A DNA stretch of 64,000 nt, taken from the NCBI RefSeq assembly GCF_019175385.1, contig NC_083345.1:117538480-117602479 (forward strand), written 5' to 3'. Below are positions 10,756 to 21,085 of this stretch, piece after piece. The notes beneath the pieces were generated by a model. It saw only the letters and a program-made list of their open reading frames with translations, ran no database searches and was not told where the DNA came from. Positions within the stretch are counted from its first letter, which is position 1; each line of letters opens with the position of its first letter. Origin of the DNA: Lycium barbarum. Its lineage: Eukaryota; Streptophyta; Magnoliopsida; Solanales; Solanaceae. A program made the translations under genes and the position numbers.

Positions 10756-13700
10756 TTATGTTGACACTCCTTCCACATTTTTGAAAGTCATCTTGTATAC
10801 AACTTCTTGAAATTTTTTCATGGCCAGTGGAGGCAAACTTATAGCTATCAAAATACCTTTTCCCCCCTCGTCATTTTTAACAGGCACACCAAAACTAATT
10901 AAAGATATAGCTTTTGGAACCCCTCCAAAAATGGGCTTTCCCCATCCAAAATTAATTTCGTCAACTCCAACAGATCTATTATCTGAGACAATGAAATTCC
11001 AAGATTTCGTCAACTCTGGTCTCTCTTTAATTACCATTAAATCTGCCACTGATCTAATGTACTCTTCATTTATATGGTCTTTAACTTTCTTGACTAATTC
11101 AACTGCATATGTCAGTGGATTAGAACACAACAATCCTGCTTTAGATACCGCCACTGGAGTAACGAACGCATTCCCGTAATATCCTGGTGGCAGTTCAAAT
11201 TTTAGTGATTTTCCCCTTATATTAACGTTATACGTCAAACGAACAATTTCTTCGGGGTGCAAATCAAGAGCAGTTGTACGACATTTCCATAAAAATGCCA
11301 ATAATAACTCGAATTTTGTACTTCCACAATTTGGAGAAACTTGATTTTTGATGGCTTCCATCTCTTTATTTCCAAAGAAAAATGATTGTTGTATCAACTT
11401 GTCTTCCATAGATTCCCATGCAATTCTTGATTCAATTTGCTCATCAAACTCATGGTGAGTACATGTAATGCGGGGTGATGATCTAGCACTTAAGAGATCC
11501 CTTTGCCATACAGGTAATATGGAAGGTGCATAAGCTCCTTGAATTAGTTCACTTAATGCATTTAGAAACAATTTCATGCCATAGCCATCCATCATAGTGT
11601 GATTAAGTCTGATTCCAACAACAAATCCCCCACAACTAAAACGGGTCACCTATACACAAAGGTATACTAGATTAAGAATTTAACTTTTATGAAAGACAAG
11701 TATTGATAATTGTTTATAAAAAGTTGGATAACTAACATGAAAAGTAAGAAAGATACATGCATGCTTCGTAAAATTTACACTATGAGTATATATAAATTAA
11801 ATAGAATGCTACATAAAATACCCCTCAACTTATTTTGAATTTCAACCACACTTCTATTGACCTATTACCCCCTTATTAAGCCTGTCAATTGGGCCTGGTC
11901 GGCCCACCTAACCCGGCCCATAACCGGCCCGCCCCCAACCCGGTAAGAGGGTGGTGGGCTGGGCTAGTGGAAAAAATTAGGGGGCTGGGCCGGACATGCC
12001 ATTTAGCCCTGTAGCCCGGCCCACCAACAACCCGAGTTCTGGCCCACAGGGGGCCCGACCCACTTCGAATTATTTTTTTAAAAAAAAAAATCATAATTAG
12101 GTATTTTTACATATATATGACAGATTTCATAACTTCCACCATTTCTTATTTTTTCTCCTATTTTCTGTAAAAAATAAGTTGGTAACACCAAAAATTATGG
12201 CAGCAGAGAAAATATATTTTCGTGAACATGATTCGAGCAAATTAATATAATAACACTATTGAGCATCATGGATATTATTATAAGAATAATCAATTAGCAT
12301 AATTCAAAGGAAGATAGTTATGTCAAAATGTTGTGTCATCAGTCATACCTACTGATAGTTGAGTTTATAGGATCGTTAAAATGAAATAAAAGGATCAACT
12401 CACAGAGAAATTAGAAGATAGATTGTGATGAAGTACGAAAATATAGAATAACCAATGTCTAAGATCTTATTAGGTTCAAATATTTTATATATAATAATAA
12501 TTAAATATTTTTAGCGTATTTGAAATGTCTCCGCCGATGATGGAGAGGTGACAATCTGCACATGACATTAGGACTTAGGATCATATGAGATAATTAAATT
12601 AAGAACTTTGGTTTAGTATCACAACTCATGTGCATTATTCCCATTTAGTTACTGTGTGATTTCATTTCAATTTTTTTTTAGGTTAAAAAGATTAGCTTAT
12701 TTATAGAAAAAAAAGTTACTAATTTATGTATATCTTGTATATGTTAATGGTATATTTGTGTATATCTTGAATATGTTGTCGGAATGAAGACTCCCAACGG
12801 CTATTGAAGTGCTAAAAATTATAAAAAGTTGAGAATGTGATACGAGACTACATAAGTAATTTAAAATAAAACTTCAAACTTAAATTGATAACATTGCAAG
12901 TTCAAAACATACAAACTTAGGGGGTTAACTTATTACAAACTTAAAGTTCAAAATGCTAGCATCGATGGAGAAATTTAAAGAAGAGATAAACTTCAAAGTT
13001 CACTTTTGTGCCTTTTGTCCAAGTGCCTACGTAACGGACCGGTACCCCCAAAAACCGGTTCGGACTTATGGAAATATATTTGACCACAATGTTGATATTT
13101 AACATGTTCCTCGTCTACTTGCTCAAAATGCAACCACACCGGACTTGAAATTGATCTTCAGACTGGAGGAGAAGGTGGAGGATTATCATTATCCATTAAA
13201 TTTAAATTTTGAAATTTGAACTTGGAAGTTGGAAGAGAGAGAGAGAGAGAGAGAGAGATTTAGATGAGTAGGAAATTTAGGTAAAGAGGAGAGTAGGGAA
13301 TTGTGAGATAATATGAAGAAGAATGAATGGTATTTATAGATTGAAAATAGGGCCAAAGTATAATTTAAGGAATTTGATGGTTAAAATAAAGTTGACAACA
13401 ACTAGATTTTAAAGTATCAAACTTAATAAATTTTAGTATTAGAATTTTTTAAAAAATAATTAAAATCCGGGCCGGCCCACTTAGCCCACTATGTACCCTT
13501 ACCTGGGTAGGGGGCTAGGTCGGACACCCCTTTCCCTCCTCCAACCCGGCCCACTAACTATGACCCGGCCCGATCCCATGTGACCCACATTTACATGGCC
13601 CAGCCCGGCCCATTTGACAGGCTTACCCCTTATACTTGTGCAACGTGGAATAAAACTGTATATACACAACACATATTTTGCATCTATTTGTCTTGTTTGT

Positions 13701-14794
13701 AGATCAAGTTCAAAGTAAAAAGCATTTCCATTGTAACTAGTGGAAGCAGTGGAAAGCTAAGTTCAATCAGGAGTTTCAATTGAATCTCGTTCACTATTTT
13801 CCCATTGAAATTTTCCACTGAAAAATGTTCCGTGATTATTATCACAGATATTTTGATTGCATCCGTGAGAAAAAAGAAAATATAGTAGCATTTTCACACG
13901 GAAAAATTAAGAAGTATTTTACCAGCGTTTAATGGGAACCTGTTTCCCACAATGCGTTTTTCCAGTGAGGTGGTACGGTAGGAATGAAGTGGAAAAATCA
14001 TGTTTTATAACATAAATTTCCCACCTATTTGTAGTGGGACAAACCTTTGCTTTATAAAAGGCTTAAAGTTGTGATAAAGGGGATTCAAAAATTGCTTTAT
14101 TAGATTATAAGTTGGGATCCTAGGTGAACCATTCTTGCCTTATTTTTTAATCCTTTTATTAGGATTCCTGGATCCGCCATTAGCAGAAGTATCCTATACC
14201 TTGCATAAGTGTGGATTTGACTCCAACAGTCTTATTTCCTCTTCGTTTCCCTTATCCCCTATCTAATGGATTTTTTTAAGAAAGAAAACATAAAGGAGAT
14301 TTATATAAAATATTATTTACCTGAACTAACAAAAGAGGGCAGCCAATGATCCCATCAGAACCAGGAACATTGTGCAGTAGTAAATCCAAGTATGGACATG
14401 GTGGTTTAATTGACTCTCCTAATTTCTCAAGCTCCACATTGGCATCAGCTTCAACAAACAAGATTCCTTCACCATTGCAATTCACCATAAGTTTCTTATT
14501 AGGCCCTTCAATGAGCCTACCAGCTAATGGATAGTAAAACACTAGTGCTTTAGACAATCCATCATTGATAACTTTTGCTGGATCTTTACCTTTCATGGAA
14601 GAATTATATTTGTAAAACATTAATACCTGAACTTGGAAACGTGCACTCCCTTGATCATCTATGTCAGAAAGATGTTTTGTCACACGAGGTGTTACTTTTG
14701 CTGGTACTACTAATTTTGGCTTGTGATGTGTTATTGAAATTGGCACAGTGTGTGCCAAGCGCCGTACAATTTGTGAAAAGAAAGAGTAGCGCAT
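10756..14794 (-). CDS. BAHD acyltransferase (benzyl alcohol/methanol O-acyltransferase-like), two exons
   Basis: Exon 1 is 14794-14321 (158 codons) and exon 2 is 11649-10758 plus stop to 10756 (297 codons), giving a 455-residue protein, normal for BAHD enzymes. These transfer an acyl group from CoA to an alcohol or amine in the cytosol. Exon 1 has the clade block SDIDDQ and the YYPLAGR block. Exon 2 has the catalytic HTMMD (HXXXD) at about 175-179 and NFGWG at about 391-395, where the family usually has DFGWG. The intron has GT (14320-14319) and AG (11651-11650) ends in phase 0 after 'LLLVQ', the usual place in this clade. The start ATG at 14794 is preceded by a TATA-like box; an upstream in-frame ATG (14926) would add an unfamiliar leader. 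No stop or frameshift is visible. The closest described relatives act on benzyl alcohol or methanol with benzoyl- or anthraniloyl-CoA; the actual substrate cannot be read from sequence. Confidence 0.93.
11877..13625. mobile_element. Non-autonomous hAT element in the BAHD intron
   Basis: The 1749-bp unit begins TAAGCCTGTCAA and ends TTGACAGGCTTA. An exact 8-bp duplication, CCCCTTAT, flanks it (11869-11876 and 13626-13633), as expected for the hAT superfamily. Both ends continue into about 150 bp of GGGCC/GGCCC-rich subterminal repeats in inverted orientation. No transposase frame is visible; the interior is AT-rich with a (GA)n tract. Confidence 0.92.
13233..13258. repeat. (GA)n microsatellite
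   Basis: A run of 13 GA units lies inside the hAT element. Confidence 0.95.
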
Positions 14795-14870
14795 GATGAA
14801 AGTGGTTTCTGAGATATTAAATAGATATATCGTAATAAAAGTATGTATTTTTGGCAAATATTTGGAATTA

Positions 14871-14880
14871 GATTTATAGA
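14871..14880 (-). promoter_or_regulatory. TATA-like box of the BAHD gene
   Basis: The minus strand reads TCTATAAATC about 80 bases before the chosen ATG at 14794. That would place transcription start near 14845 and give a 5' leader of roughly 50 bases, which supports the downstream ATG over the one at 14926. It is a sequence match only. Confidence 0.5.
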
Positions 14881-14937
14881 GTTCGAATTGCATCAAGAAG
14901 GAAACGAGGGCATGATGATCATCCATCACAAAAATGT

Positions 14938-15009
14938 GGTGGTGGGAAAGTTAGACCCTACAGTAATTAAAATTAGGTGGTGGGTAGGTTAGACCCTACA
15001 CTAATTAAT
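14938..15009. repeat. 38-bp tandem duplication in the BAHD upstream region
   Basis: The block starting 'ggtggtggg' and containing 'gttagaccctaca' occurs at 14938-14975 and again at 14976-15009 with few differences, 60-140 bases upstream of the predicted TATA-like box. Confidence 0.85.
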
Positions 15010-15495
15010 ATGTAACCATCTTAAAATGTACAAATATCGAAACCCTGCAAAGTTCCAGTGGTTGTGGCCAAAAAGTTGGTATTAGTAACCACTTTAAGAA
15101 CGTCTTTTTCTGCTAAGAGTGTTCGAGAGATTCTAACAGAAAACGTTGTTCATGTTTTCTTCGTGAACAACACTAAATGAAAATCAATAGCTATTGTTTT
15201 TTAATTTTGATCCGCTGAACCTTTTGTTTCTATGTTATTGTTTTGGCTTTTACTTATTATTAATAAAATATCCCCCCATTAAGTATTACTCCCTCTGTCT
15301 CAATTTATGTGACACTATTTGACTCGACATGAAGTTTAAGAAAGAAAGAATGACTTTTGAAATTTGTAGTCCAAAACAATCCTTAGATATTTGTGTAGTT
15401 GTAAATCATCTAATAAAGCCAAATTGTTTCTAAATATAGAAAGGTGACACTCTTTTAAGTCAAACTAAAAAAAAATGTGTCACATAAATTAGAAC

Positions 15496-16681
15496 CGAAA
15501 AAGAGCCAAAATTACCTTTAAACTTTCGGAAATAGTTTATTTATACCCTTCGTTATACTATTGGGTCAATTGTGCCCTTATCGTTATACTATGGGACAAA
15601 TATACCCCTGAACTTTCTGAAATAGTTTATTTATACCCTTCGTTATACTATTGGGTCAATTGTGCCCTTACTGTTATACTATGGGCCAAATATACCCTTA
15701 AGTTACACGGTCTGCCACGTGTCACAATCACAATGGCCCAATCCACTTCCCCCTATAATTACACCCAGATTAAATTAATCACCGGATCCGACCGCCACTT
15801 TATTTTTTCACCCAACCCGTTTTGTTTATTTCAAATCCAAATAAAGTACCCGTACCCGTTTTGTTTATTTCATTACAGGTTTCATTTCTGCAAACATGGT
15901 AGTATACAAAATGAAAACCCAAAATGAAGGATCATAAAATCATGGATAACACGATGATTTTTTGGTTTTAACTGTCACATAAATGGTGATTCTTGAAACT
16001 GCAATTAAGTGATGGCTAGTATGTGTTGGTATTTTCAATAAGCAGGCTACTTGGTTGGTGGTCCATTGATGAATTAAGTCGAGAGCAACAAGCTCGACTA
16101 TTCCATGATGGATTTCCTGGGATAGAATGGTTTATTCTGTTTATTTTCTTTTCTCCTCTGCCCGAGTTCTTTGCATTGTTTGCATTTCTATGAAGAAAGG
16201 ATAAATTTGTTTTTGTTACTGTAACGATCCTATTAACGTGGTGAATTTTTTTATTTGGGTTTTCATTTTGTATACTACCATGCTTTAAAGAAACAAAACC
16301 TGTAATGAAATAAACAAAACGGGTACGGGTAATTAATTTGGGTTTGAACTAGACAAAAAGGGTTGGGTGAAATAAAGAGACGGGTCGGATCCGGTGATTA
16401 ATTTAATCTGGGTGTAATTATTGGGGGAAGTGGGTTGGGCCATTATGATTGTGACATGTGGCAGATCGTATAACTTAAGGGTACATTTGGCTCATATTAT
16501 AACAGTAAGGGCACAATTGACCAAATAATATAACAAAGGGTATAAATAAACTATTTTTAAAAGTTCAGGGGTATATTTGTCCCATAGTATAATGGTAAGG
16601 GCACAATTGACCCAATAGTATAACGAAAAGGTATAAATAAATTATTTCCGAAAATTTAGGGGTAATTTTGGCCCTTTTTCG
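15496..16681. mobile_element. Foldback Mutator-like element with about 430-bp inverted arms
   Basis: The ends are CGAAAAAGAGCC and GGCCCTTTTTCG, flanked by the exact 9-bp duplication AATTAGAAC (15487-15495 and 16682-16690). The arms 15496-15925 and 16250-16681 are reverse complements with few mismatches. Each arm holds a 90-bp direct repeat (15521-15610 and 15611-15700 in the left arm). The loop is about 325 bp. A transcript would form a very long hairpin. No transposase is present. Confidence 0.9.
16020..16193 (+). other. Open frame in the MULE loop, possible captured gene fragment
   Basis: A 57-codon frame without an ATG runs through the unpaired loop between the two arms; its central part contains WWSIDELSREQQARLF. 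It starts near an AG ('aataagcag') that could be a splice acceptor. Mutator-like elements often carry host-gene pieces. I do not recognise the sequence, and chance cannot be excluded at this length. Confidence 0.25.
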
Positions 16682-16820
16682 AATTAGAACAGAAGGAGTA
16701 CTTAGTGGTTTCTCAAAACGTGTTCTTAACTCTTTAACGCTCAAACCGTTGGTTAAAGCTTTGTGGGCTGGTTCTTAAACTAAAAAGATCAGAAAGTAGA
16801 GGTGATTTTAGTAAATATTA

Positions 16821-17075
16821 CTCCCTCTATTTCAATTTATATGTCATAGTTCTGATTTCGAGAATCAAATTCTTAATTTGGATCATTAATTCAGACATAG
16901 AATCTTTAAGTTTTTTCAATAAAATTAATATATTTGGAAACTACGTAAAAAATATGTGAGTCACAACAAATAACAATTTAAAATATCTAAAAGACATATG
17001 AAAAAATCATAATAAGAAAAAACCCCTTTCACTCTCGAAATTCGTACACCAGCACATAAATTGGTTCCAAGGAAG
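16821..17075. mobile_element. Mariner-type MITE
   Basis: The left end CTCCCTCTATTTCAATTTAT and the complement of the right end (CTTCCTTGGAACCAATTTAT) form terminal inverted repeats. TA dinucleotides flank both sides (16819-16820 and 17076-17077). At 255 bp it has no coding capacity. Confidence 0.85.
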
Positions 17076-18316
17076 TAACTTTTAGGTCATTTGAAATATT
17101 AATTACAGAGAAATTTAAAATTAATCATAGCTTAATAGAGTAATAAATGCCCCCTCTTTTTCTTGTTCATGCCGACAAAAAACGACAGGAGAACCAAAAG
17201 AAGGTTTTGAAACTTAAAAGACTATGCAAATCCATGATTTATACAGTATATAATCACTAGTTAATTTGCCCGTGCTTCACACGATCATAAAAGACATCTT
17301 TAAATCTACAAAATATATCAATTTGCGAACTAGTCGAGATATAATAGCTAAAAGTTTCTGCAGATTCTTACTGTTATAATTTAACTAAGTTATTGTGGTA
17401 CCAAGATAAAAAAGAGGAAGTAGACACATAAACATCATGTGTAGGCATAGATTATATATATTTAGTGTTGTAGCAGGTCTGTTGGAAGGTATGATCCCTG
17501 AACTTCTTTTAAATAAAAGTGTGACCAATTGGAGCTACTTCATTGCAGCAAATATAAGAGCAACAAAAATAATTTCCCCCTTGCCTAATGAGTTCAATGT
17601 TTACTGTAAATAGAAATTATGAAAATTGCATACTCTTTTGAAAGTTTTAACTAAAGAATCATTGATACATTAACTGATAAACAATATTTAATGATACACA
17701 TTTGTTTGGATTATGTGATGCGTATAAGCTTTTCCCACTACACCTTGCTCACTTTAGTACCAAATGAGTTTGTTTCAATTATAATAAATGAAATTTTATT
17801 TCAACAACCCTTTTAGCAGGACCGTTACCCATTTTAATGGTGTCTCACATTGGCAACATTTTGTAGTTGTTGGAGGTTAATTATTACTTCAATATACAAT
17901 TGTAGACCTGCACCAGAACCATACTTGTGTTATTACTAAGCTGCAGTAACATATATGTACGACTGCTATATAAATATGCTATATATCGATACACAAAATA
18001 ACAAGCAAAAAATCAAAAGATGTTCGATACTTAAATATTGAGTGCTAAACATTCGACATAATGATTAATAAGGCATAGATAAGATAAGAAGAAAGATTCT
18101 CGATCACCAATCACCATATCCAACACGGGAAAAACCTTATCAAAATATAAAAACTGCGTTGAACCAAACACAATTTACAAATGCAATAAAAGTAAATGCA
18201 ACATACTAGTATCTCTTGAAATTAGTCTTCAATTCCAAAGAATAAAATCAATTAGAGATATTGCACAATCATTGAACTAAGAAAAATGTTAAGGGGCAAG
18301 AAAATGCAAATACTGA
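17076..18316. other. Gene-free AT-rich stretch
   Basis: No coding frame with recognisable features is present. A Helitron-like terminus may lie at 17256-17286. The rest is unassigned AT-rich sequence. Confidence 0.5.
17256..17286 (-). mobile_element. Possible Helitron 3' terminus (degenerate)
   Basis: The minus strand reads GCACGGGC followed by a short spacer and CTAGT. This resembles the cleaner terminus at 63002-63032, but here the hairpin partner is eroded ('gatcgtgt'). No matching 5' end was identified. Confidence 0.35.
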
Positions 18317-18321
18317 CCTGG

Positions 18322-19528
18322 TGTATATTGCACCTGAAAGTAAAAGAGGGAAAATGGGCCCACAAGGGTAAACCGGGTATTTTAAAGATGGAATAGGTAA
18401 CCAACGTTCTAGAAGTTCAGTTCTACTCTCCAATAGCCAATTTCTCTCAAGTATTGATCAATTTCATCATTCAAAGGAAAACCCCCAATTTGGGTATAAA
18501 CCCTGACTTTCAATCTTTCAATTTCTCAATTAGAAAATAAGATTCAAGCCTATTGGTTACTAAGTCATGATATTTCATGCTTAGATTAGTCAAATCCATC
18601 AATCAATCTCGTATTGGAAGACTAAATTTCAAATAATAAAGTAAAGGTCAAAACCCATCTTCTTCCTTTGATTCTCTAGATTTTCTACCATCGATTCAAG
18701 CTTAGGAAAGGTAAATAAAGGAAATCAAGATTAAAAAGACTTACCCCAGGAGGAATCCACCTAAAACCTCTTCAAATCACCTTAGAGAAACTTAGGAGTA
18801 ATAATATTTGGAATGAGAAATGAAAGGGTTTCACTAAGCATTAAATAGAATATGTTTTCGCGTTTTTCGTCGCAGTGGTAAGGGGTCCGCTATAGCAGGA
18901 CCGCTCCCGCGACACGCATATCGCTGCAGCGAGTCCACTCTAGCAGAGCTCCATTCGCTGAGCAGATTCCCAAGAATCCCTTTGATCCACGCTAGCGGAC
19001 CAGGCATCGCTGAGGCGGGACTACTGTGGCGCAAAACAACAATTTTGCTAGTTTTTCACTAACTTCTTCCCAAAACCCAAAAATCATCCGAGACCTTCTA
19101 GATGCAAAATAAACCTGTATTTATACACTAAAACACGGTACGGACTCACTCGTGGTTTTGGACAACGAAGGTTTATTTGATCGGGTCAACATCCAATGAC
19201 CAAAGATCAACTTTCCAACCAATAACCCAAAATGCTTCCAAGTGCCTCGGGAACCAAACTTAACATCCACCAGTTCATAGTCGACCCTCCGGACCTCTCA
19301 GAATCAACGGATTCCTGAAAAAGGTATGTTTAGCCCAAAGTCAACTATCGGTCAACCGTTTTTCACTTTAAGCCTCTATTTCTCATAAGTCACCATAAAT
19401 CTCACCCAATTACCTCGACAACCATGCCACTCATCCCCGCAGGTTAAAATTGTATTAATAGGGCTCGAGGAAGGGTCAACGGGGGTAAATAGGTCAAAAG
19501 CACTATAACGACCAAACGGATCGTTGCA
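18322..19528 (-). mobile_element. Family A solo LTR, short form (1207 bp)
   Basis: Exact 5-bp duplications CCTGG flank it (18317-18321 and 19529-19533). On the minus strand it begins TGCAACGATCCGTTTGGTCG and tracks the first part of the family A LTR at 20215-21610, but ends ...CAATATACA instead of continuing for 2 kb. Because the TSD is intact, it represents a shorter LTR variant and not a truncated copy. It carries the GCGG motif patch at about 18850-19030. Confidence 0.87.
18850..19030. repeat. GCGG/CGCTATAGCGG motif patch
   Basis: Short GC-rich motifs such as CCGCTATAGC, CGCTGCAGCG, CGCTAGCGG and GAGGCGGG recur inside an otherwise AT-rich LTR. They correspond in position to the patches in the other family A LTRs but differ in sequence order. 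Confidence 0.75.
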
Positions 19529-19533
19529 CCTGG

Positions 19534-20209
19534 CCCAATCTCCCTATATCTACAACATATACACCAAACAACCCCTTTATTCTTTGTTTTATTTGAAGAC
19601 GAGGGTTTTCAATTTGAAACCCTAAGTGAGCCGCCTCAGTGGTCCTAATCGATGGCCAGAAACGATAAAATTTCAGGCTAAGACCACTTTTTCTTAGTCA
19701 ATGCTTGACTATTTGGGGTAAGAGCATTAATTGCTCTCACCCTCTCTCCTCCACGCCACCATATCTCAACCTTAGAAGAGGTAAACCCCCTTTATTTCGT
19801 TGTATTTCTGTCCAAAACAAGGATAAACATTAATGAATTTTGTCTGGTTGCTAATTTGAATACCCGATTCTCGTTGGTTGTTGGAGTTAAGCAGGATTCA
19901 AGAAGAATCCCTTGCAAATTCCACTTATCCCACAATGAAAATTAAGGAAAAGGTTTTTAGATTTGGGGTTCTAGATAAAGAACCCTGTATCTCAAATTGA
20001 CATATCCATTCATGAACACATTTACACATAAGTCTTATTAAGAGTCAAAAGACTTGATTTACATAGGGAATCAGAATTAAATTGCTGAAGCATTTACTTA
20101 ATCAAGTTGTTTTAGTCTAAGATTTTCTTTCATGTTTGTGGATAAATATCGGAGTGGAAAATTGAGGTGTCCAAGTCAATTCTCGACCAAAGGCTGCAAA
20201 AAGAAGAGG
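19534..20209. other. Unassigned sequence between two family A LTR insertions
   Basis: This stretch holds CT-rich leader-like sequence ('caccctctctcctccacgcc'). It may be part of the same Tat/Ogre-like LTR that resumes at 28743, since the element between is flanked by near-identical 5-mers. No coding frame is recognised. Confidence 0.35.
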
Positions 20210-20289
20210 TAAACTGCAACGACCCGTTTGGTCGTTATAGTGCTTCCGACCTATTTAATAGGCAAACCCTTTCCCGAGCCCTATTAGTA

Positions 20290-20505
20290 CTCCCTCCGTT
20301 TCAATTTATATGAACCCATTTGACTAGGCACGACATTTGAGAAAGAGGGAAGACTTTTGAAACTTGTGGTTCAAAATAAGCCTTGAAAATTTGTGTGGTT
20401 GTAAATCATTCATAAAGTGAATTTGTTTCCAAATTAGGAAAGAGGTCATTCATTTTGGCATGGACTAAAAAGGAAACAGGTTCAAACAAATTGAAACAGA
20501 GGGAG
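20290..20505. mobile_element. Mariner-type MITE inside the 5' LTR
   Basis: The 216-bp unit has ends CTCCCTCCGTTTCAATTTAT and ...AACAGAGGGAG and is flanked by TA (20288-20289 and 20506-20507). The partner LTR has the empty site at about 27120 ('ccctattagtatgatttt'), which proves a later, precise insertion. Confidence 0.95.
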
Positions 20506-20949
20506 TATGATTTTGACCTAGATGGAAGGGTGGCATATTCTCGAGGTAGTTGAGCGAGATTTATAATGACTTTTGTGAAATAGAGCCTTAAAGTGAAATG
20601 GTTGACCGATCGTTGAATTTTGGGTAAACAGACCTTTTCAGAAATTTGTCATTTCTGAGAGGTCCGGATGGCCGATCATGATTTGGTGGGATGTTTAGTT
20701 TGGTTCTCGGGGCACTCGGGAGTTTTTTTGGGTTACTGATTGGGAAGTTGGTCTTCGGCCATTGGGTGTTGACCCGGTCAAATATACCTCCATTGGGAAT
20801 TTTGAGACCGTGAATGAGTCTGTAGCATGTTTTTATGTTTGGTTGCATGTCTAGTTTGTATATGGAGGTCTCGAGTGATTGTCAAATTTTGGTTTGAGTT
20901 GGTGAAAAATCAATAACATTTCTGGTGTTTGGCAGCAAGGCCTAGTCCA

Positions 20950-21085
20950 CTATGGCGAGTTTGTGTGAATTATAGCGAGGCACTGCAGCGGACAGGGATT
21001 CGCTGTAACGAACTCACAGTAGCGGGAGTTGAGCCGCTGGCGCGCTTCCGCTGTAGCGGACACTCGACCGCTGCAGTGAATGACG
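20950..21085. repeat. GCGG/CGCTGTAGCGG motif patch
   Basis: CGCTGTAGCGG, CTGCAGCGG, CCGCTGCAG and related half-palindromes cluster within about 135 bp of the 5' LTR. The whole patch lies in the part deleted from the 3' LTR. Confidence 0.8.

Larger units (their letters stand above)
11650..14320 (-). other. Intron of the BAHD gene, 2671 bp
   Basis: The donor reads CAG|GTAAAT and the acceptor TATAG|GTGACC on the minus strand. About two thirds of the intron is one hAT element (11877-13625). The remaining 5' part (13634-14320) is AT-rich with no further gene. Confidence 0.9.
15289..16698. mobile_element. Mariner-type MITE split by a later MULE
   Basis: The left end CTCCCTCTGTCTCAATTTAT follows a TA, and the right end is ...AGAAGGAG followed by TA (16699-16700). 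The terminal repeats match, but only when 15289-15495 is joined to 16691-16698. The intervening 1186 bp plus one copy of a 9-bp duplication belong to an inserted foldback element. Intact length would be about 215 bp, similar to the MITE at 20290-20505. Confidence 0.88.

Noticed and set aside
10820..11179. 119-codon plus-strand frame
   Set aside because: It is a shadow of BAHD exon 2, which has HXXXD and NFGWG on the opposite strand.
11885..12094. 69-codon GC-rich frame
   Set aside because: It is read from the GGGCC-rich subterminal repeat of the hAT element.
14797..14926. Upstream in-frame ATG of the BAHD gene
   Set aside because: It would add 44 residues unlike BAHD N-termini and lies upstream of where transcription should start from the TATA-like box at 14871-14880.
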